A stretch of DNA of 64,000 nt, taken from contig CM056389.1 of the NCBI GenBank assembly GCA_029718625.1, positions 17,709,670 to 17,773,669 of the forward strand, in the 5' to 3' direction. The stretch's first letter is position 1, and each line of letters starts with the position of its first letter. Of this stretch, positions 1 to 13,638 are shown one piece after another. The stretch is from Synaphobranchus kaupii. Lineage: Eukaryota; Chordata; Actinopteri; Anguilliformes; Synaphobranchidae. Made by a program: the position numbers and the translations under genes. A model generated the notes under the pieces. The model searched no databases. It was not told the DNA's origin and saw nothing but the letters and a program-made list of their open reading frames with translations.

Positions 1-192
1 TTCAATTTTTTTTTAGGCATGGCGATGTGGGTCTGGTCTGGAGACACACTGATTTACGCAGCGCAGCAGAAACACAGCACATGACAGCTCGGAACAGTCC
101 GGCACAATCCAGTCCAGAACCATGGAGATCACCACAAGCCAGTTCAGAACAGGTAGGAATGGTCCAGAGTAACTGAGAACAACCAATACCTA

Positions 193-1814
193 CAGTTGAA
201 GTCGAAGATTTACATACACCTTAGCCAAATCCATTTAAACTCAGTTTTTCACAATTCCTGACATTTAAACCTCGTAAACATTCCCTGTCTTAGGTCAGTT
301 AGGATCACAACTTTATTTTAAGAATGTGAAATGTCAGAATAATAGGAGAGAGAATGATTTATTTCAGCTTTTATTTCATCACATTCCCAGTGGGTCAGAA
401 GTTTACATATACTCTGTTAGTATTTGGTAGCATTCCCTTTAAATTGTTTAACTTGGGTCAAACGTTTCGGGTAGCCTTCCACAAGCTTCTCACAATAAGT
501 TGCTGGAATTTTGGCCATTCCTCCTGACAGAACTGGTGTAACTGAGTCAGGTTTGTAGGCCTCCTTGCTCGCACACGCTTTTTTCAGTTCTGCCCACAAA
601 TTTTCGATTCGATTGAGGTCAGGACTTTGTGATGGCCACTCCAATACCTTTACTTTTATGTACTTAAGCCATTTTGCCACAACTTTGGAAGTATGCTTTC
701 GGTCATTGTCCATTTGGAAGAGCCATTTGCGACCAAGCTTTAACTTCCTGGCTGATGTCTTGAGATGTTGCTTCAATATATCCACATAATTTTCCTTCCT
801 CATGATGCCATCTATTTTATGAAGTGCACCTGTCCCTCCTGCAGCAAAGCACCCCCACAACATGATGCTGCCACCCCTATGCTTCACGGTTGGGTTGGTG
901 TTCTTTGGCTTGCAAGCCCTTTTTCCTCCAAACATAATGCTGGTCATTATGGCCCGAACAGTTACATTTTTGTTTCATCAGACCAGAGGAAATTTCTCTA
1001 AAAAGTAAAATCTTTGTCCCCATGTGCAGTTGCAAACTGTAGTCTGGCTTTTTTATGGCGGTTTTGGAGTAGTGGCTTCTTCCTTGTTGAGCAGCCTTTC
1101 AGGTTATGTCGATATAGAACTCGTTTTACTGTGGATGTAGATACTTTTGTACCTGTTCCCTCCAGCTTCTTCACAAGGTCCTTTGCTGTTGTTCTGGGAT
1201 TGATTTGCACTTTTCACACCAAAGCACGTTTATATCTAGGAGACAGAAGGCGTCTCCTTCCTGAGCGGTATGACGGCTGCGTGGCCCCATGGTGTTTATA
1301 CTTGCGTTACTATTGTTTGTACAGATGAACGTGGTACCATCAGGCATTTGGAAATTGCTCCCAAGGATGAACCAGACTTGTGGAGGGTCCACAATGTTCT
1401 TCCTGAGGTTTTGGCTGATTTATTTTGATTTTCCCATGATGTCAAGCAAAAAGGCACTGAGTTTTTGAAGGTAGGCCTTTAAATACATCCACAGGTACAC
1501 CTCCAATTGACTCAAATAATGTCAATTAGCCTATCAGCCATGACATCATTTCCTGGAATTTTCCAAGCTGTTTAAAGGCACAGTCAACTTAGTGTATGTA
1601 AACTTCTGACCCACTGGAATTGTGATATAGTGAATTAAAAGTGAAATAATCTGTCTGTAAACAATTGTTGGAAAAATTACTTGTGTCATGCACGAAGTAG
1701 ATGTCCTAACTGACTTGCCAACACTATAGTTTGCTGACATGAAATCTGTGGAGTGGTTAAAAATGAGTTTTAATGACTTCAACCTAAGTGTATGTAAACT
1801 TCCGACTTCAACTG
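193..1814 (-). mobile_element. Tc1/mariner transposon, Sleeping Beauty-like IR/DR type
   Basis: A 1.62-kb element flanked by TA (191-192 and 1815-1816). The outer ends are inverted copies beginning cagttgaagtcg on the left and ending cgacttcaactg on the right. A second, inner copy of the transposase-binding repeat lies about 200 bp inside each end (near 386-412 and 1590-1616, sharing gtgggtcagaagtttacata and its complement). This double-repeat arrangement is the IR/DR structure known from Sleeping Beauty and related fish Tc1 elements. The transposase reads on the minus strand and is broken, so this copy is non-autonomous. Ends and target site are seen directly; the subfamily is assigned from the terminal sequence. 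Confidence 0.93.
417..1392 (-). pseudogene. Broken Tc1-like DDE transposase
   Basis: Three minus-strand reading-frame pieces together resemble one Tc1 transposase. 1171-1392 lies on the N-terminal side. 998-1210 holds helix-turn-helix/linker sequence (TAKDLVKKLEGTG, STVKRVLYRHNL). 417-947 holds the catalytic core, with GGSIMLWGCF, QMDNDRKHTS (second catalytic Asp) and SPDLNRIENLW (the Glu). The first Asp region (WSDETK) lies near 975-995 and is followed by stop codons, and the frame changes at least twice, so no full-length protein can be made. The linear order matches an intact element with the promoter end at high coordinates. Confidence 0.88.
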
Positions 1815-1816
1815 TA

Positions 1817-2647
1817 CGTTCATCCCAGAACAGTATAAAATGATACAGAACGGCACAGAACTGCTCCACACCAAGGCCTACGGGTACTAGTGATCACAGA
1901 GGCTGGCACTAGAGTACCTGAACAGTCCAGAACCATTCTGAACCCACTAGTTCAGCACAAAACAGTCCAAACCGTCTCAGAAAAAACATGGTAAAATTGT
2001 TAAACAAACAGAAAAACTAACAGGGATTTAGCGCGGGATTTTTTCTATTGATTGAAGAGAAAGGCAGAGTGATTGCCGTCTCATTTCTAACCCAGTGAGG
2101 TTTAGGAGGGCCCAGTGAGGCACAGCACTGAAAATCATTAATGGTGAAACATTACCCTGAGGCTGTGCCGGCAGGACGTCCGAGATACGCAAACGCTCGG
2201 TTACGTAATCACTCACAAACACTTAGAGACCAGGGTTACTCGCTAATTTTGTTTGTTGAACTTTGTTTGCCAGCGGAGGGTGAGCAGCTTAAAGAGATGT
2301 GGGGAGTGAGCAGCAAGACGTAGTCGTTTGTGAGGAGATCATTTGGACTCGATACTCGTGGAGCAAAAGTGTACTCTGCTAATGTTTCCAGGCAACGGTT
2401 TTGCTTCGACATGTTGGTCTGACCTCACCTCTGGTATGAATTAGAGCTGCAACCTCTAAAGCTGCAACTTGCCTCACACACTGCCAAAGGTAACACAACA
2501 CAGATCTGGATTCAATCAACAATAAACGTTTATTGCAAGTTGTACTCCTTAATCTTCACAAATGCAGTTTGACAAGTTCAGAAAACACTATAATAACCTA
2601 CAGAAACTGTGTGTGTGAAGACAAAAAATAATGTATATCATACATTA
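1817..2647. other. Intergenic, nothing recognised
   Basis: About 830 bp of single-copy-looking sequence between two Tc1-like elements. The short open frames here show no recognisable motif and no splice-flanked conserved block. Confidence 0.5.
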
Positions 2648-2649
2648 TA

Positions 2650-3194
2650 CACTGCCTGGTCAAAAAAAAAGTTGCACACTCTAATATGTCATTGGACCGC
2701 CTTTAGCTTTGATTACGGTGCACATTCGTCGTGGCATTGTTTCGACAACCTTATGCAACATCACAGCATTTATTTCTGTCCAGAGTTGCATTAATTTATG
2801 GCCAAGATCTTTGTATTGACGACGGGAGAGTCGAACCACTTCGTAAAGTCTTCTCCAGCATATCCCACAGACTTTCAACGGGGTTAAGGTCAGGACCCTG
2901 GTGGCCAATTCATGTGTGAAAATGATTCCTCATGCTCCCTGAACCACTCTTTCACAATTTGAGCCCGATGAATCTTGGCATTGTCGTCCCGGAATATGCC
3001 CATTGATGGGATAACCATGGTCATTCAGTACATTCAGGTACTCAGCTAACTTAATTTTATTGCTGCATAACATTGCTGAGCCTAGACCTGACCAATTGAA
3101 GCAACCCCAGATCATAACGCTGCCTCCAGAGGCTTGTACAGTCGGCACTTTGCATGACGGGTGCAACGGCGACTTTTCTTTTGGCCAGGCAGTG
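2650..3194 (-). mobile_element. Deleted Tc1-like element with transposase remnants
   Basis: A 545-bp element with TA flanks (2648-2649, 3195-3196). Left end cactgcctggtcaaaa and right end ttttggccaggcagtg are inverted copies. Minus-strand remnants at 2681-2908 and 2930-3166 read like a Tc1 transposase: one has SGGSVMIWGCFNWSGLG, and downstream pieces cover the region around the catalytic domain, in different frames. Most of the 5' half of the transposase is missing, so it is an internally deleted, immobile copy unless helped in trans. Confidence 0.82.
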
Positions 3195-3728
3195 TACTTA
3201 CATTTAACTGTGAATCAGGGTTGAGGAAATCCATGTCAAAATCCAGTACTAAAATCCTTACCAAATAGTCCTGTGGGTTTTGAGTTAGAGAAATGGGAAA
3301 CTCAAAGGAAAAATAGATTAAATATTTCACTTAACAGAAAAGAAAGCCTGCTAACTGTACCCTGTTTCAGAATAAGCCCATGGCCTTCTCAGAAGAGCTA
3401 AGAGAACCCACAACAAGAAAGAATACATGTCAATGCATCATTGCCATTGTAAAAAATGTACCTACCTTTTTCAACTTTTGAGTTTGATACATGAATAGAA
3501 AGGTAATTTTATCAGTTGTGCACTGTGCAATTTTCCATGGCTCAAATCACCATGCGACTAAAAACGTTATGATATATGTCATAATATCACCTTTTGGAGA
3601 CACATGGTTTTTCTGATCATATTAACTTAGCTATAGGCTACTGTATATAATATGCTTCTTAAAAGAACATGTATTTATATATAGTTTTTATATAAAATGT
3701 ACTACTAATACTAGCATTATACATAATC

Positions 3729-3762
<34 letters not shown>

Positions 3763-4342
3763 TATACATAATACTATACATAAAATACACAGACATCAAA
3801 ATATAGTAAGTTACGATGGAATATATGACACCATTACCATACATTTTCCTTGCTTTTACCAAATATCTTCCAAACTCTTTTGTAATCATGAAAAGGCAGT
3901 TCTTGCATATTTCTCATAGACTTTTATGGGGCATACGATGAGCCATTCGTGGACCGGGGTGGGGGGTTGGGGGTGGGAGGTATTGCAATCGCAGAAAGGG
4001 GAGTGTGGGTGACTTACTTTTTAAAATATATATTCAGTTTCAAATTCCATTCAAAAGGGCAGTTTGGGACTGACAGGTCAAAGGGGCACAGTCGGGCCCT
4101 ACTTCTGCATCCGCCTGCATTAAATATAAGGCCTCTGCACTTCCTCATATATTCCTAATACAAGCCTTGTCTTATATTTTAGGGATATATTTCATTTATA
4201 TTTGTTTTCGGCACAGGACAGCTTGAGTGATTTTAGTGAATATCAAATGACAGCAATGTCACCTGGCAGGAGAAATAGGGGAAAATGCTCTAACCGACAA
4301 TCCTGTCTCTGCTTGCATGCATCATGTTGTTTTGAATCAAGG

Positions 4343-4344
<2 letters not shown>
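3195..4344. other. AT-rich intergenic DNA with a TA microsatellite
   Basis: No gene recognised. A TA dinucleotide tract lies at about 3728-3758 in very AT-rich surroundings (3580-3800). A G-rich patch sits near 3955-3980. Confidence 0.6.

Positions 4345-4429
<85 letters not shown>
4345..4429 (+). repeat. GT microsatellite (interrupted)
   Basis: Dinucleotide GT run of about 85 bp with one phase break (ggtg) near 4387. The Cys-Val open frames across it are artefacts of the repeat. Confidence 0.97.
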
Positions 4430-5577
<1,148 letters not shown>

Positions 5578-6099
5578 TGAGAGAGCCGGCGTTGGCAGGG
5601 AACGGGCACTGGCTAATGACACATAAACAGCCTCTTCACCAGAGGAGCCCAGATGAGGTCTGTTTGCTATAGGGGAGGAGGTGGGAGTTTGAGGTGGGCT
5701 CCTGAAATGAACGTGTGAGACGGTGGGAGTGTGTTTGCCATTCTGCGGTGTGCGTGTCCATTTTCAAAGGCTGACATCACAGGGAAAGGAGAACGCGGAA
5801 TCGGTGGACGAGAAGGAGGTTTCCTCATTCTGCCTGCATGTATTTATGTGGGTGAAACTGGTCAACTTTCACTAACCTCTCTTCTGTTCCTCTGACACAC
5901 ACACACATTCAGACACACACTCATACGCACAGACGCGGGCCTATTTTCTTAAATTTCTCATTTCCTGTTTGGGGCGTGTACCCTACCCCTTGGTCTTTTT
6001 CCCAACACACATCAAAAGAGAGAGGAAGAACAGTGCGGGTCAGAGAGCCGGAAGAGATAGAGGAAGACGACGAGAGGAAGCTGACGGAAGCCGTGAGGA

Positions 6100-6120
6100 G
6101 GGGGGGGGGGGGGGGGGGGG
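6100..6120 (+). repeat. G21 homopolymer
   Basis: Run of 21 G followed by a purine-rich stretch and short (GACA)n near 6164-6188. The length is likely to be uncertain in the assembly. Confidence 0.9.
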
Positions 6121-7970
6121 TAGACGGGAGGAGGTAGCGTCATGAAAACAGACAGAGGGGGAGGACAGACAGACAGACAGTCAGACAGAAAGCAAATGCA
6201 GATAATGGCCCCTGAATCATTATTCTCTCTATGTTTCTCACTGTCTCTCCGCTGTTGTAAATAGCTCCTTTAAACGCTGAGGAAAACTATGAAGCATAAT
6301 CCTTCCATAATGATGAGGTCAGGTTCACTCCCTCGCTTGGTGTTTTTTTCCACTCTGTTTATTTTATTTAACTCAATTATACATTTACAGAATGATTCTC
6401 TTAATCCCGTTTAGTGAGACTGTGGTGCCAGTATACTGGGACATGGATACGGTATCCAGGCCTGTAAAACTCCACCAGTCGAACATTTCCAATCATCCGA
6501 ATCTGGTCGCCCAGCCGTGATATGCTCCGGGCTTACACTCTTAGAACAGTTACGCAGTGTACATTGGACACGAGGGTCGCATGAGTGAAACAGGGTGCCA
6601 GAGGTCAGATTGGCCAAGAACAGGGTTGTGTCCGAATCAGAGCCCTATCAACTGCGTCCTGTCTTCTGTGTATAGTGTACTGGCAGATGTGTGCTTTAAA
6701 GGGGACATGAAGCACTCGGTAAAGTGGATATGGTTCGTTAGCTTTTTACCTTAAATTAGATATGACCGTGCGTTCAAATCTCAAACCGACCCGTATTAGC
6801 TTGGAAAAATGTGCTTTTTTTTCCATTAGGGCGCAGCCATCTTGGACCAACTGCGGTCGTGACGTCACTATAGGTTGGATGGTCTCTGCTGCTCAATGTA
6901 TCCCTATGGGAAAATAGCTGACTTTCAGTGAGCTCAACGATGTATCGTGAGGAAAAAATAAAACAAAAAATGCACAGACGGTCTTTGTGTATTGCCCCGA
7001 CATGCTCAAATGAGTATTACCGAACAAAACGTAATTTAAAACTTAATTTCCACAAACTGCTTCTGACCATACTATGTAATGCTGTGGCCAGCCGGCAACT
7101 GCAGCTCTGCTGCATTGCCTTGATAAATGGTTTGGGAGCTAAAGTCGTGTCTAGCTAATATCGCCTATATAAAATAAGCGTTAGCTTGTGATGCTAGGTC
7201 GCAGTAGGTATATATTTGCACTGTTAACTAATATATCAAGCCCAGGGCCCTATTCCTTGTAGCTGGCTAGCTGCGCTGGGTAAAACCCGGAAACCCCCCC
7301 GAACATGGAACATATGAACTAGTAATAACACTGTACAGGGTTTTACCTGGCCCAGGGGGACCTCTTTATTGATGGAAAAAGCATCCAATAGGTGGGGCTT
7401 TAGAGTCACGGAGGGATATTTAAAGTCACAAATTCAACGCAAAAGCTCAACGTTATTGAGGTACGTTGGCACTGTGCACTTCTACATAGCACGGTTGAAG
7501 TCTCCCTCATAAGAAAAAAAACAACCTCAACCACTGCTGTTTTACACTGCGTCTATGTTTAACCGACAGAGGCCTCTGAGTGTCAGCCGGGCACTTCATC
7601 CATCTTTCTGTCCAAAGCCGAGACAGTTAGCAGATTATTCTGCATTCCAGGGTTTTATGTATTGAACAGAACTTCATTGCAGTAACTGAGGGAAAATACC
7701 TTGGTCTATATTTGAAATGGCTCCGTGAGAAATGTAAACAGCCGCTCAGCAAAATATAAACACTCTTTCCCCTCTCTCCTGCCTAATAGACAAAGCACAG
7801 ATGGGGAGGAGAGCGGGGAGACAGGGCTCGAGGGAGGAGGACGATTCTAACAGCGCCAATATCAAGTGGCCAGGGCAGAGGAACAGGCAAGAGGGAGGTC
7901 AAAGATTTTGTCAGGTATGCATGCTATTTCTTTAAAAAATAATTCTGCCACTCGGACTTTCCACCTCCTC

Positions 7971-7972
<2 letters not shown>
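6121..7972. other. Intergenic; possible decayed THAP-like open frame at 6928-7158
   Basis: No gene confidently recognised. One short plus-strand frame (6928-7158, 76 codons) contains CIAPTCSNEYY followed by a FHKL-type motif, loosely like the start of a THAP zinc finger found in some cellular genes and P-element-like transposases. The rest of a THAP domain is not visible. A pair of inverted segments (about 7275-7288 and 7337-7350, gggtaaaaccc-like) lies nearby. Confidence 0.3.

Positions 7973-8005
<33 letters not shown>
7973..8005 (+). repeat. CT microsatellite
   Basis: About 16 CT units in a pyrimidine-rich context. Confidence 0.95.
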
Positions 8006-8008
<3 letters not shown>

Positions 8009-8784
8009 GTCTCCCTGTCTCTGAAGAAGCCGCCCCTGTGCCGTATTCGTGAGGCGAAGATCACCCACCTCGATGATGACCCAACAGAAATGAAGCCCAC
8101 GAAGATCCTGAATGGGCCTGAAACCCTTCGCGGAAAAATGCGCAAAATCTCGCGCGGTGAGTCAGGAAAGTGACCAACGGGAGAAATGAATGAATGCAGC
8201 CATTAAAGGATGACATGATTACACGGTTCCCCACATCACATACTCTCTCTGACAGGAGAGAAGGAAGGGGTGGTGGGGGGGGGGGGTGAAGGGAAAAATG
8301 GAGGAAGAAAGATCCTGAGACTCAGATAAAGAAGAACGGACAGAAAGAAGGTGAGAGAGAGAAAGAAAAAAAATGGGCAGGCAGGGAGAATTTAAATTCT
8401 GTTTGAAGTGGCTTTCAAACAAACATGTGTTTCCAATATCTAGCCCCCCGAACAGCAGAAAACCTTCATAACTCTTCCCTTCGAAAGTAAGGGGATAAAG
8501 ACATGCGGCGAGTGACTTTATTGGATGACTCCATGCCTGTGCTATTCGAGTGCTATTAACTCTTGGACACATCAGTACCTCAACATGGGCGGTATCCCTC
8601 CAGGAGAGCAGAGGTATTACCTTGAGTTCACCGCATACCACACAGCTAACCCCCCCCCCCCCCCGCCAACCCCCGTTTTCCCCAGGAGACTGACACATCC
8701 CTGACACACGCACATACAGGCGCGCACACATGGTACCATGTTCACACTCCCGTACAGCTCACCCGGCCGTGTATCAGCGTGGGT
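8006..8784. other. Intergenic; purine- and C-rich runs, no gene
   Basis: Contains a G run (about 8275-8286) and a C run (about 8649-8664). A 170-codon minus-strand open frame covering 8219-8731 shows no recognisable domain and spans these low-complexity runs, so I do not call it a gene. Confidence 0.5.
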
Positions 8785-8880
8785 GAGTTGAAAGGTGATT
8801 GTGTGTGTGGCTATGAGTTGGACGGTGATTGTGTGTGTGGTTATGAGTTGAAAGGTGATTGTGTGTGTGGTTATGAGTTG
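8785..8880 (+). repeat. 30-bp tandem repeat, three units
   Basis: Three head-to-tail 30-bp units (8785, 8815, 8845) each with gagttg, ggtgatt and a short gtgtgtgtgg run, plus the start of a fourth. The units differ at two or three positions. Confidence 0.9.
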
Positions 8881-11512
8881 GATCAGACCAGGGCATGATT
8901 TTACCCATCCTTCCCTCTCCCCCTCTCACGGGCTCACGCCCTTGGCATGCCAGCATTTCCGCTTCAAACCCTTGACCTGTGTCTGTGTCAGGCACGCCCC
9001 GCCCGCACCCCCTCCCCCTCCCAGTCTGACGTGTACGCTCTCCTCTCCTCTCCTCTCTGATTGTTTAAACTTTCTCAGGCCCCCCCGCCCCACGCGTCTG
9101 ACGCCCACGAGTCCAGGAGAGCGGTGCCTTCTCCCTCCGTTTACCCCCCACTCTGTCTCTCCTACGCTCCCATGTCTTCCCGTAGTCTATACACCCACTC
9201 GCTTCTCTCTCCCTTTGGCTCCTATCCTCTCTTTCACAACCCGCCTATCCACTATCCTGCAGTTCACCCTCTCCCTCCCTCTCTGAGCGCGAGCCTCCCG
9301 CTCCTAAACCACCCGCGACGTTGCTGCTGCGCCGGGTCGCGACTCGCGGCGAAGTGCAGATAGTCTGTGATGTCATCGGGGAGATGGACCCGAGTGAGTG
9401 AAAGTTCGCTCGCTCACACGGCATCACTCACACTTTCAGCATGACCCCGGGGGGGCGCGGGGGGGGGGTGCGAGTCACGGAGTCTCGCAGGCTCATCTTC
9501 CGCAAGGGAAATCCCGCGTGAGTCAGGACACTCCAGACGGGACTCTGTGTCAGTCTGTCTGTCTGACTGTTAGTCCTTCTCACTGTCCTCGTCTGCCACT
9601 CAAATACCTCGTCTTCCTATAATGAATGAGAATCACAGGCTTATCTCTTTACAACATTTATGGTGTGGCCAACCAAGCTACACTGAGTTAGACGGGGACA
9701 CTGACATTTTGGCTAGAAAGTGCCTCTGAGTTAGACAGTAAAACAGACCGACAAAGAGCATGTGACTGACAGTATAAAGGGTTAAGCCTTTTGTTTTTTT
9801 TGTTTTTTTTAATCAATGGGGTGTACCGCCAATTTTCTTTAGAATTTTCTTTAGAACTCTTTTAGAGTTCAGGAAATATTTTTCAAAAGTTAATTTTGGG
9901 TTGAGCATTCCGCTGTACTAAAACAAATAGCACGCATCTCAAACTCAGCCATAATTTCTTCTGCTATGTAGTGAGGAGATTAGAAAACAATAGATCACAT
10001 CTCTGTGTCTTTTATCTTTGAGTACAGTACTTCCCCTGAAGTTCTTCAAGGAAACATTCAGCTGTCAAATGGATGTGTGAAACTAAAATTAAACACATGG
10101 ATGTAAGAATTTCAGTCAGTTCAGGACGTGGAACTAAAAAATTGCCTTCATTGGTGAATTAATCTTTTTATTTTATTTGTTTTTACCAATAAAGATATTT
10201 TAACCTTCATTTATCCCCAAGAATGGCAGGAATTTGTACATCCAGTAAAATTGAAGCAAATAAATTATTACCTACAATTACAAGTACATTGGTTCCCTCT
10301 CATGAACTCTGAGCATCCAACTAGAATTTTGCCAACATTTTCTCTCCTATGAAACCACATCTGCCTTGTTTCTTGTACCCCAGAGGCACAGAAAAGCTCA
10401 GTGTTGGATTATTATACATCTAGAATTATGACTTGAACATAATTATTTACTTCCTAGACAGTCACATATTCCACTCAAGAGTAATGGCGTGTAATGAAAA
10501 TGTTTTTCAAATATTCTTGATACTTTAATTTTGTTTTCCAAAAAAAATATTTTTTTAATGGCATTATGACTCAGCTTTGCACAGGCATCCCAAATGGGCT
10601 CCCGACCCCCAGGGGATGTGAACCGATGATCAAACGGGCTTTCAAGCTGCGGGGTCAACATAACAACAACAGGACTTGCACGCGCGCTTTCACATGTGCC
10701 GCCCAGATGCGGGGGGGGGGGGGGGGCCGGACTGAGAGGGGGGCGTGACAGGCCCTCACACCCATGACTCCCACGGTTTCATCCGGCAACGGTGAGAGGC
10801 GCGAGTCTCTGGGCTGGGATGACTCCGTGCCACGCCGCGCGTCGGACACTGCGGGACGGCGAACGGCGGCTGAGTGCGTCCGTCAATGGACAGACACCTG
10901 CACCACCTGCCCCTCCCTTATCCTTTCTGGTTTCCCATAAGTCCTCCCTGAGAGTCCAGCTGGCAGGAAGCGCACAGCCACTTCAAACAAAGTTTAGGGT
11001 AGGGTGGGGTGGGGGGTGGGTGTTGCGTGAGGGGGAAGAGACGACGGGGTAAGGGTGTGGTGGTGGCACGGGGCTTTTTTCATGGTCACTTGCCTCTGCC
11101 GTGGGGTAAACACATCGCTATTAAGCAGCCCCATATCCCCCAGCTGCAGCTTGTAAACCTATTGCCCTTTACCCTCCCAAAAAGGTAAAACCCTCTAATA
11201 TTAATCTTAATGTTCCCTGACAGAGGCCTGCAGCACAATATAACAGCAGTCATGTTCCTCTCCACACAAAAAAGTTACGCAATACAATATTATTACTTGA
11301 GTGAGTCATTCATTGTACAGCAGGCCTTCAATGGAGCTTTGGTGCCCCCTCAGGTTATTTGGTGTAGTACACCAGATAGAAGAAAATGCCCTCAAAATAA
11401 AGACACAAATGTGTTTTTTTATTGCTTTATTAAAACTTATGATACGTATTGATATTCTGATTGACTTAATTCCAAAAGTGATCAAACTTCAAATACAAAC
11501 AAATCAACTGAA
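8881..11512. other. Intergenic with two GC/CpG-rich blocks, no gene recognised
   Basis: CpG-rich sequence is concentrated at about 9060-9540 and 10560-10900, separated by ordinary AT-rich DNA. G runs occur at about 9449-9468 and 10710-10726. Such blocks could be promoter CpG islands of an untranslated first exon, but no coding exon, convincing donor site or conserved start is identifiable. Confidence 0.35.
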
Positions 11513-11660
11513 ATCCAATCAATTTATTTGTGTAGTACACAGCACAAATTATTTGTCACAATAGGTTTAAAAGCAGACCTCAGCTTAAAATCACCAGAAA
11601 AACAAGCCTCGGACAACATTGGTGAGGAAAAAACTCTCTTTTTACCTTTTATTTTCAATA
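11513..11660 (+). repeat. Fragment resembling a fish non-LTR retrotransposon 3' tail
   Basis: Contains a tttatttgtgtagtaca-like segment and gaggaaaaaactctc, both reminiscent of the shared 3' regions of teleost L2-type LINEs and their SINEs. Compare the LINE tail at 29130-29340 (tttatttatatagcgcattt, aggaaaaactccctgg). It abuts the DNA element that starts at 11694. Confidence 0.4.
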
Positions 11661-11693
11661 AAGATGAATTCACTATAAAAAATATTTTTTTTA

Positions 11694-12791
11694 CAGTTTT
11701 TCTCAGTCGCTTTGGTACATTTCTCGAATCATCCTTAACATTTGCAAAACAGTTAGTGCATTTCTCTAAACAATTCGTACAAACAACACCACACAATGGA
11801 TTACCTGCAAACGCCCGTAACTTGCTCAAAATCCTTAGTTCATCTCTCAAAAGTAAACATTTATGAACATGTCTGTGCCATCAGAATGACAAGTCCTTGT
11901 GTCATTGTTTACAAACAAGATAGTCAAAATGCTTAGCCATGTTGTCAATATACAGTGTACTCTACAGTGTACAAGTATTTTCTGATGTAAACTATGGCTA
12001 AGGTGACAATGATTGAAAATGCACAAGGCTGCACTTTTTCTGTATGGCATATATCAATTTCAACAGTACAAAGTTACACATTACTGTATGTGGGAGATTG
12101 ATTGCAAGAGATTGGACAGGATTCACATTTACGCTTTTTCTGTTTGTACTGTAATTTGTTGACAGACCATGTCATTGCGATACAGAAAAGAAAAAGACAA
12201 GACTGTTTTACAGCACTGCATAGCAGTGCACATTGTTGGATTACATACTTGGAAGAGTAGGGAGGCAAAACAGAGGAAGAGGTAGAAGAGGCCAAGGACA
12301 TAGGCACGTTCCCTCTGAGATATTTTAGAGAACTGGTTGATTATTGGTTGATCTAACGCTTCACACATTCCCCTTCATTGGTGAAGATTCACCTGAGAGC
12401 AATTCATCAATTCAGGACACATTTACAAAAAATTCTAATAGAAATGTATAGAAAATATGCTTTTTATGACAACTGGTTCAACCATTTTGCATGTAATGAC
12501 TTATGCGATGAACTAATGCCTAGACGTTTTGGGGGGTAAGACTATTCAACAGAGAACCAGTATAATACATTTTGATCAACATGACATAAGCAATGGATAA
12601 TGTAGGAAACAGCAGACAATTGAGCATGATCATTTGCATGAATGTGCCAAAGCATTTGCAATTTGTTCAAAAGAATGAGAAATTGCTTTTATGATGTGCA
12701 CAAGTGACTGGATGAAGTGGAGGTTGAGCAAGTAGTTTTGAGAATTTCAGTTCTGATCTGAGAAATGTACCAAAGCGACTGAGAAAAACTG
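11694..12791. mobile_element. Non-autonomous DNA transposon with TA target site
   Basis: Inverted ends of about 33 bp: left begins cagtttttctcagtcgcttt, right ends with its complement aaagcgactgagaaaaactg. Both are flanked by TA (11692-11693, 12792-12793). The 1.1-kb interior has only short frames with no transposase motif. TA target and CAGT start fit the Tc1/mariner superfamily (possibly pogo-like); the subfamily is unresolved. Confidence 0.8.
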
Positions 12792-12880
12792 TAATAAACA
12801 AACCAAGGGATTTAAGACTGAATAATGCACACCGTCACTGAGACATAATGATCACTGTCTCTGTATGGGCTGTATTTACT

Positions 12881-13269
12881 TCAAGGCCTGGTTCATACTC
12901 TACGCAAGGAACGCAAGCACCAATGCAGACTCGGGACATACGCAAGCCCTTTGCTTACATACCATATGGGTGTTTACCGGCTTCTTTTAGCCCTGCCTGA
13001 GGTTATATACTGCTTATCCACTAGTTGGCAGTCTAGGCTAATCATGTTGGAGTGAGTAACCTTACAACAGAAATGATTACTTTGTTTGCAGTTGTGTGTT
13101 GAACAGTGATTGAACAGCGTCTACATGTAGTGCCTCTAATGGAAACGTGTGGAGTGTTTGCAAAATTTGGACTACACATTTTGCTATGCAAGATCGGGAG
13201 AAACGCCCCCCTGCGTTGCTCTTTGCATCGTTGCGTGCGTTCCTTGCGTAGAGTATGTAACAGGCTTGA
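12881..13269. mobile_element. Short inverted-repeat element (MITE-like)
   Basis: About 389 bp with inverted ends. The left end has catactctacgcaaggaacg, and the right end has its complement cgttccttgcgtagagtatg, inside longer imperfect arms of about 38 bp starting tcaaggcctg. There is no coding capacity. Superfamily not determined because the target-site duplication is unclear. Confidence 0.75.
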
Positions 13270-13398
13270 GAGTCTCCTGAAGGACACTTTTTTTTCTCTA
13301 AACGATTATGAATCCGCTGGCGAGTACTCGTTTACCTGAGTAATCGGTACCACCCCAACTCCGGACGTGGACACTCTTCTAAAGCTGACCCCCCCTCT

Positions 13399-13638
13399 CT
13401 ACCACTCCTGGACCTCCTTGTCCGAGACCAGCTCTCCGTGGGGCCCTTTCACTCCCTGGGGCAGCAGGGCCAGGTAGACGGGCGTCTCCGCCCCTTCCTC
13501 TGGGCTCTTGGTGGCCTTGGGCCCCGCCATGTCAGTGCGGACCCAGCCGGGACAGCAGGCGTTCAGCAGGATGCCGTCGGCCGCCCGGGTCTGGGTCAGG
13601 ATGCGGGCCTGGATCTTGGACAACACCGTAACGCCAAT
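13399..13638 (-). CDS. cbr1: cbr1-like exon 4 with stop
   Basis: 79 codons plus TAG. Encodes IGVTVLSKIQ and LLNACCPGWVRTDMAGPKAT, both typical of vertebrate CBR1, ending VSDKEVQEW. No clear minus-strand AATAAA was found immediately downstream. Confidence 0.95.
   Translation of the reverse strand: MGVTVLSKIQARILTQTRAADGILLNACCPGWVRTDMAGPKATKSPEEGAETPVYLALLPQGVKGPHGELVSDKEVQEW

Noticed and set aside
8219..8731. 170-codon minus-strand open frame
   Set aside because: Spans homopolymer runs and purine-rich DNA; no domain, no splice signals, no similarity recognised.
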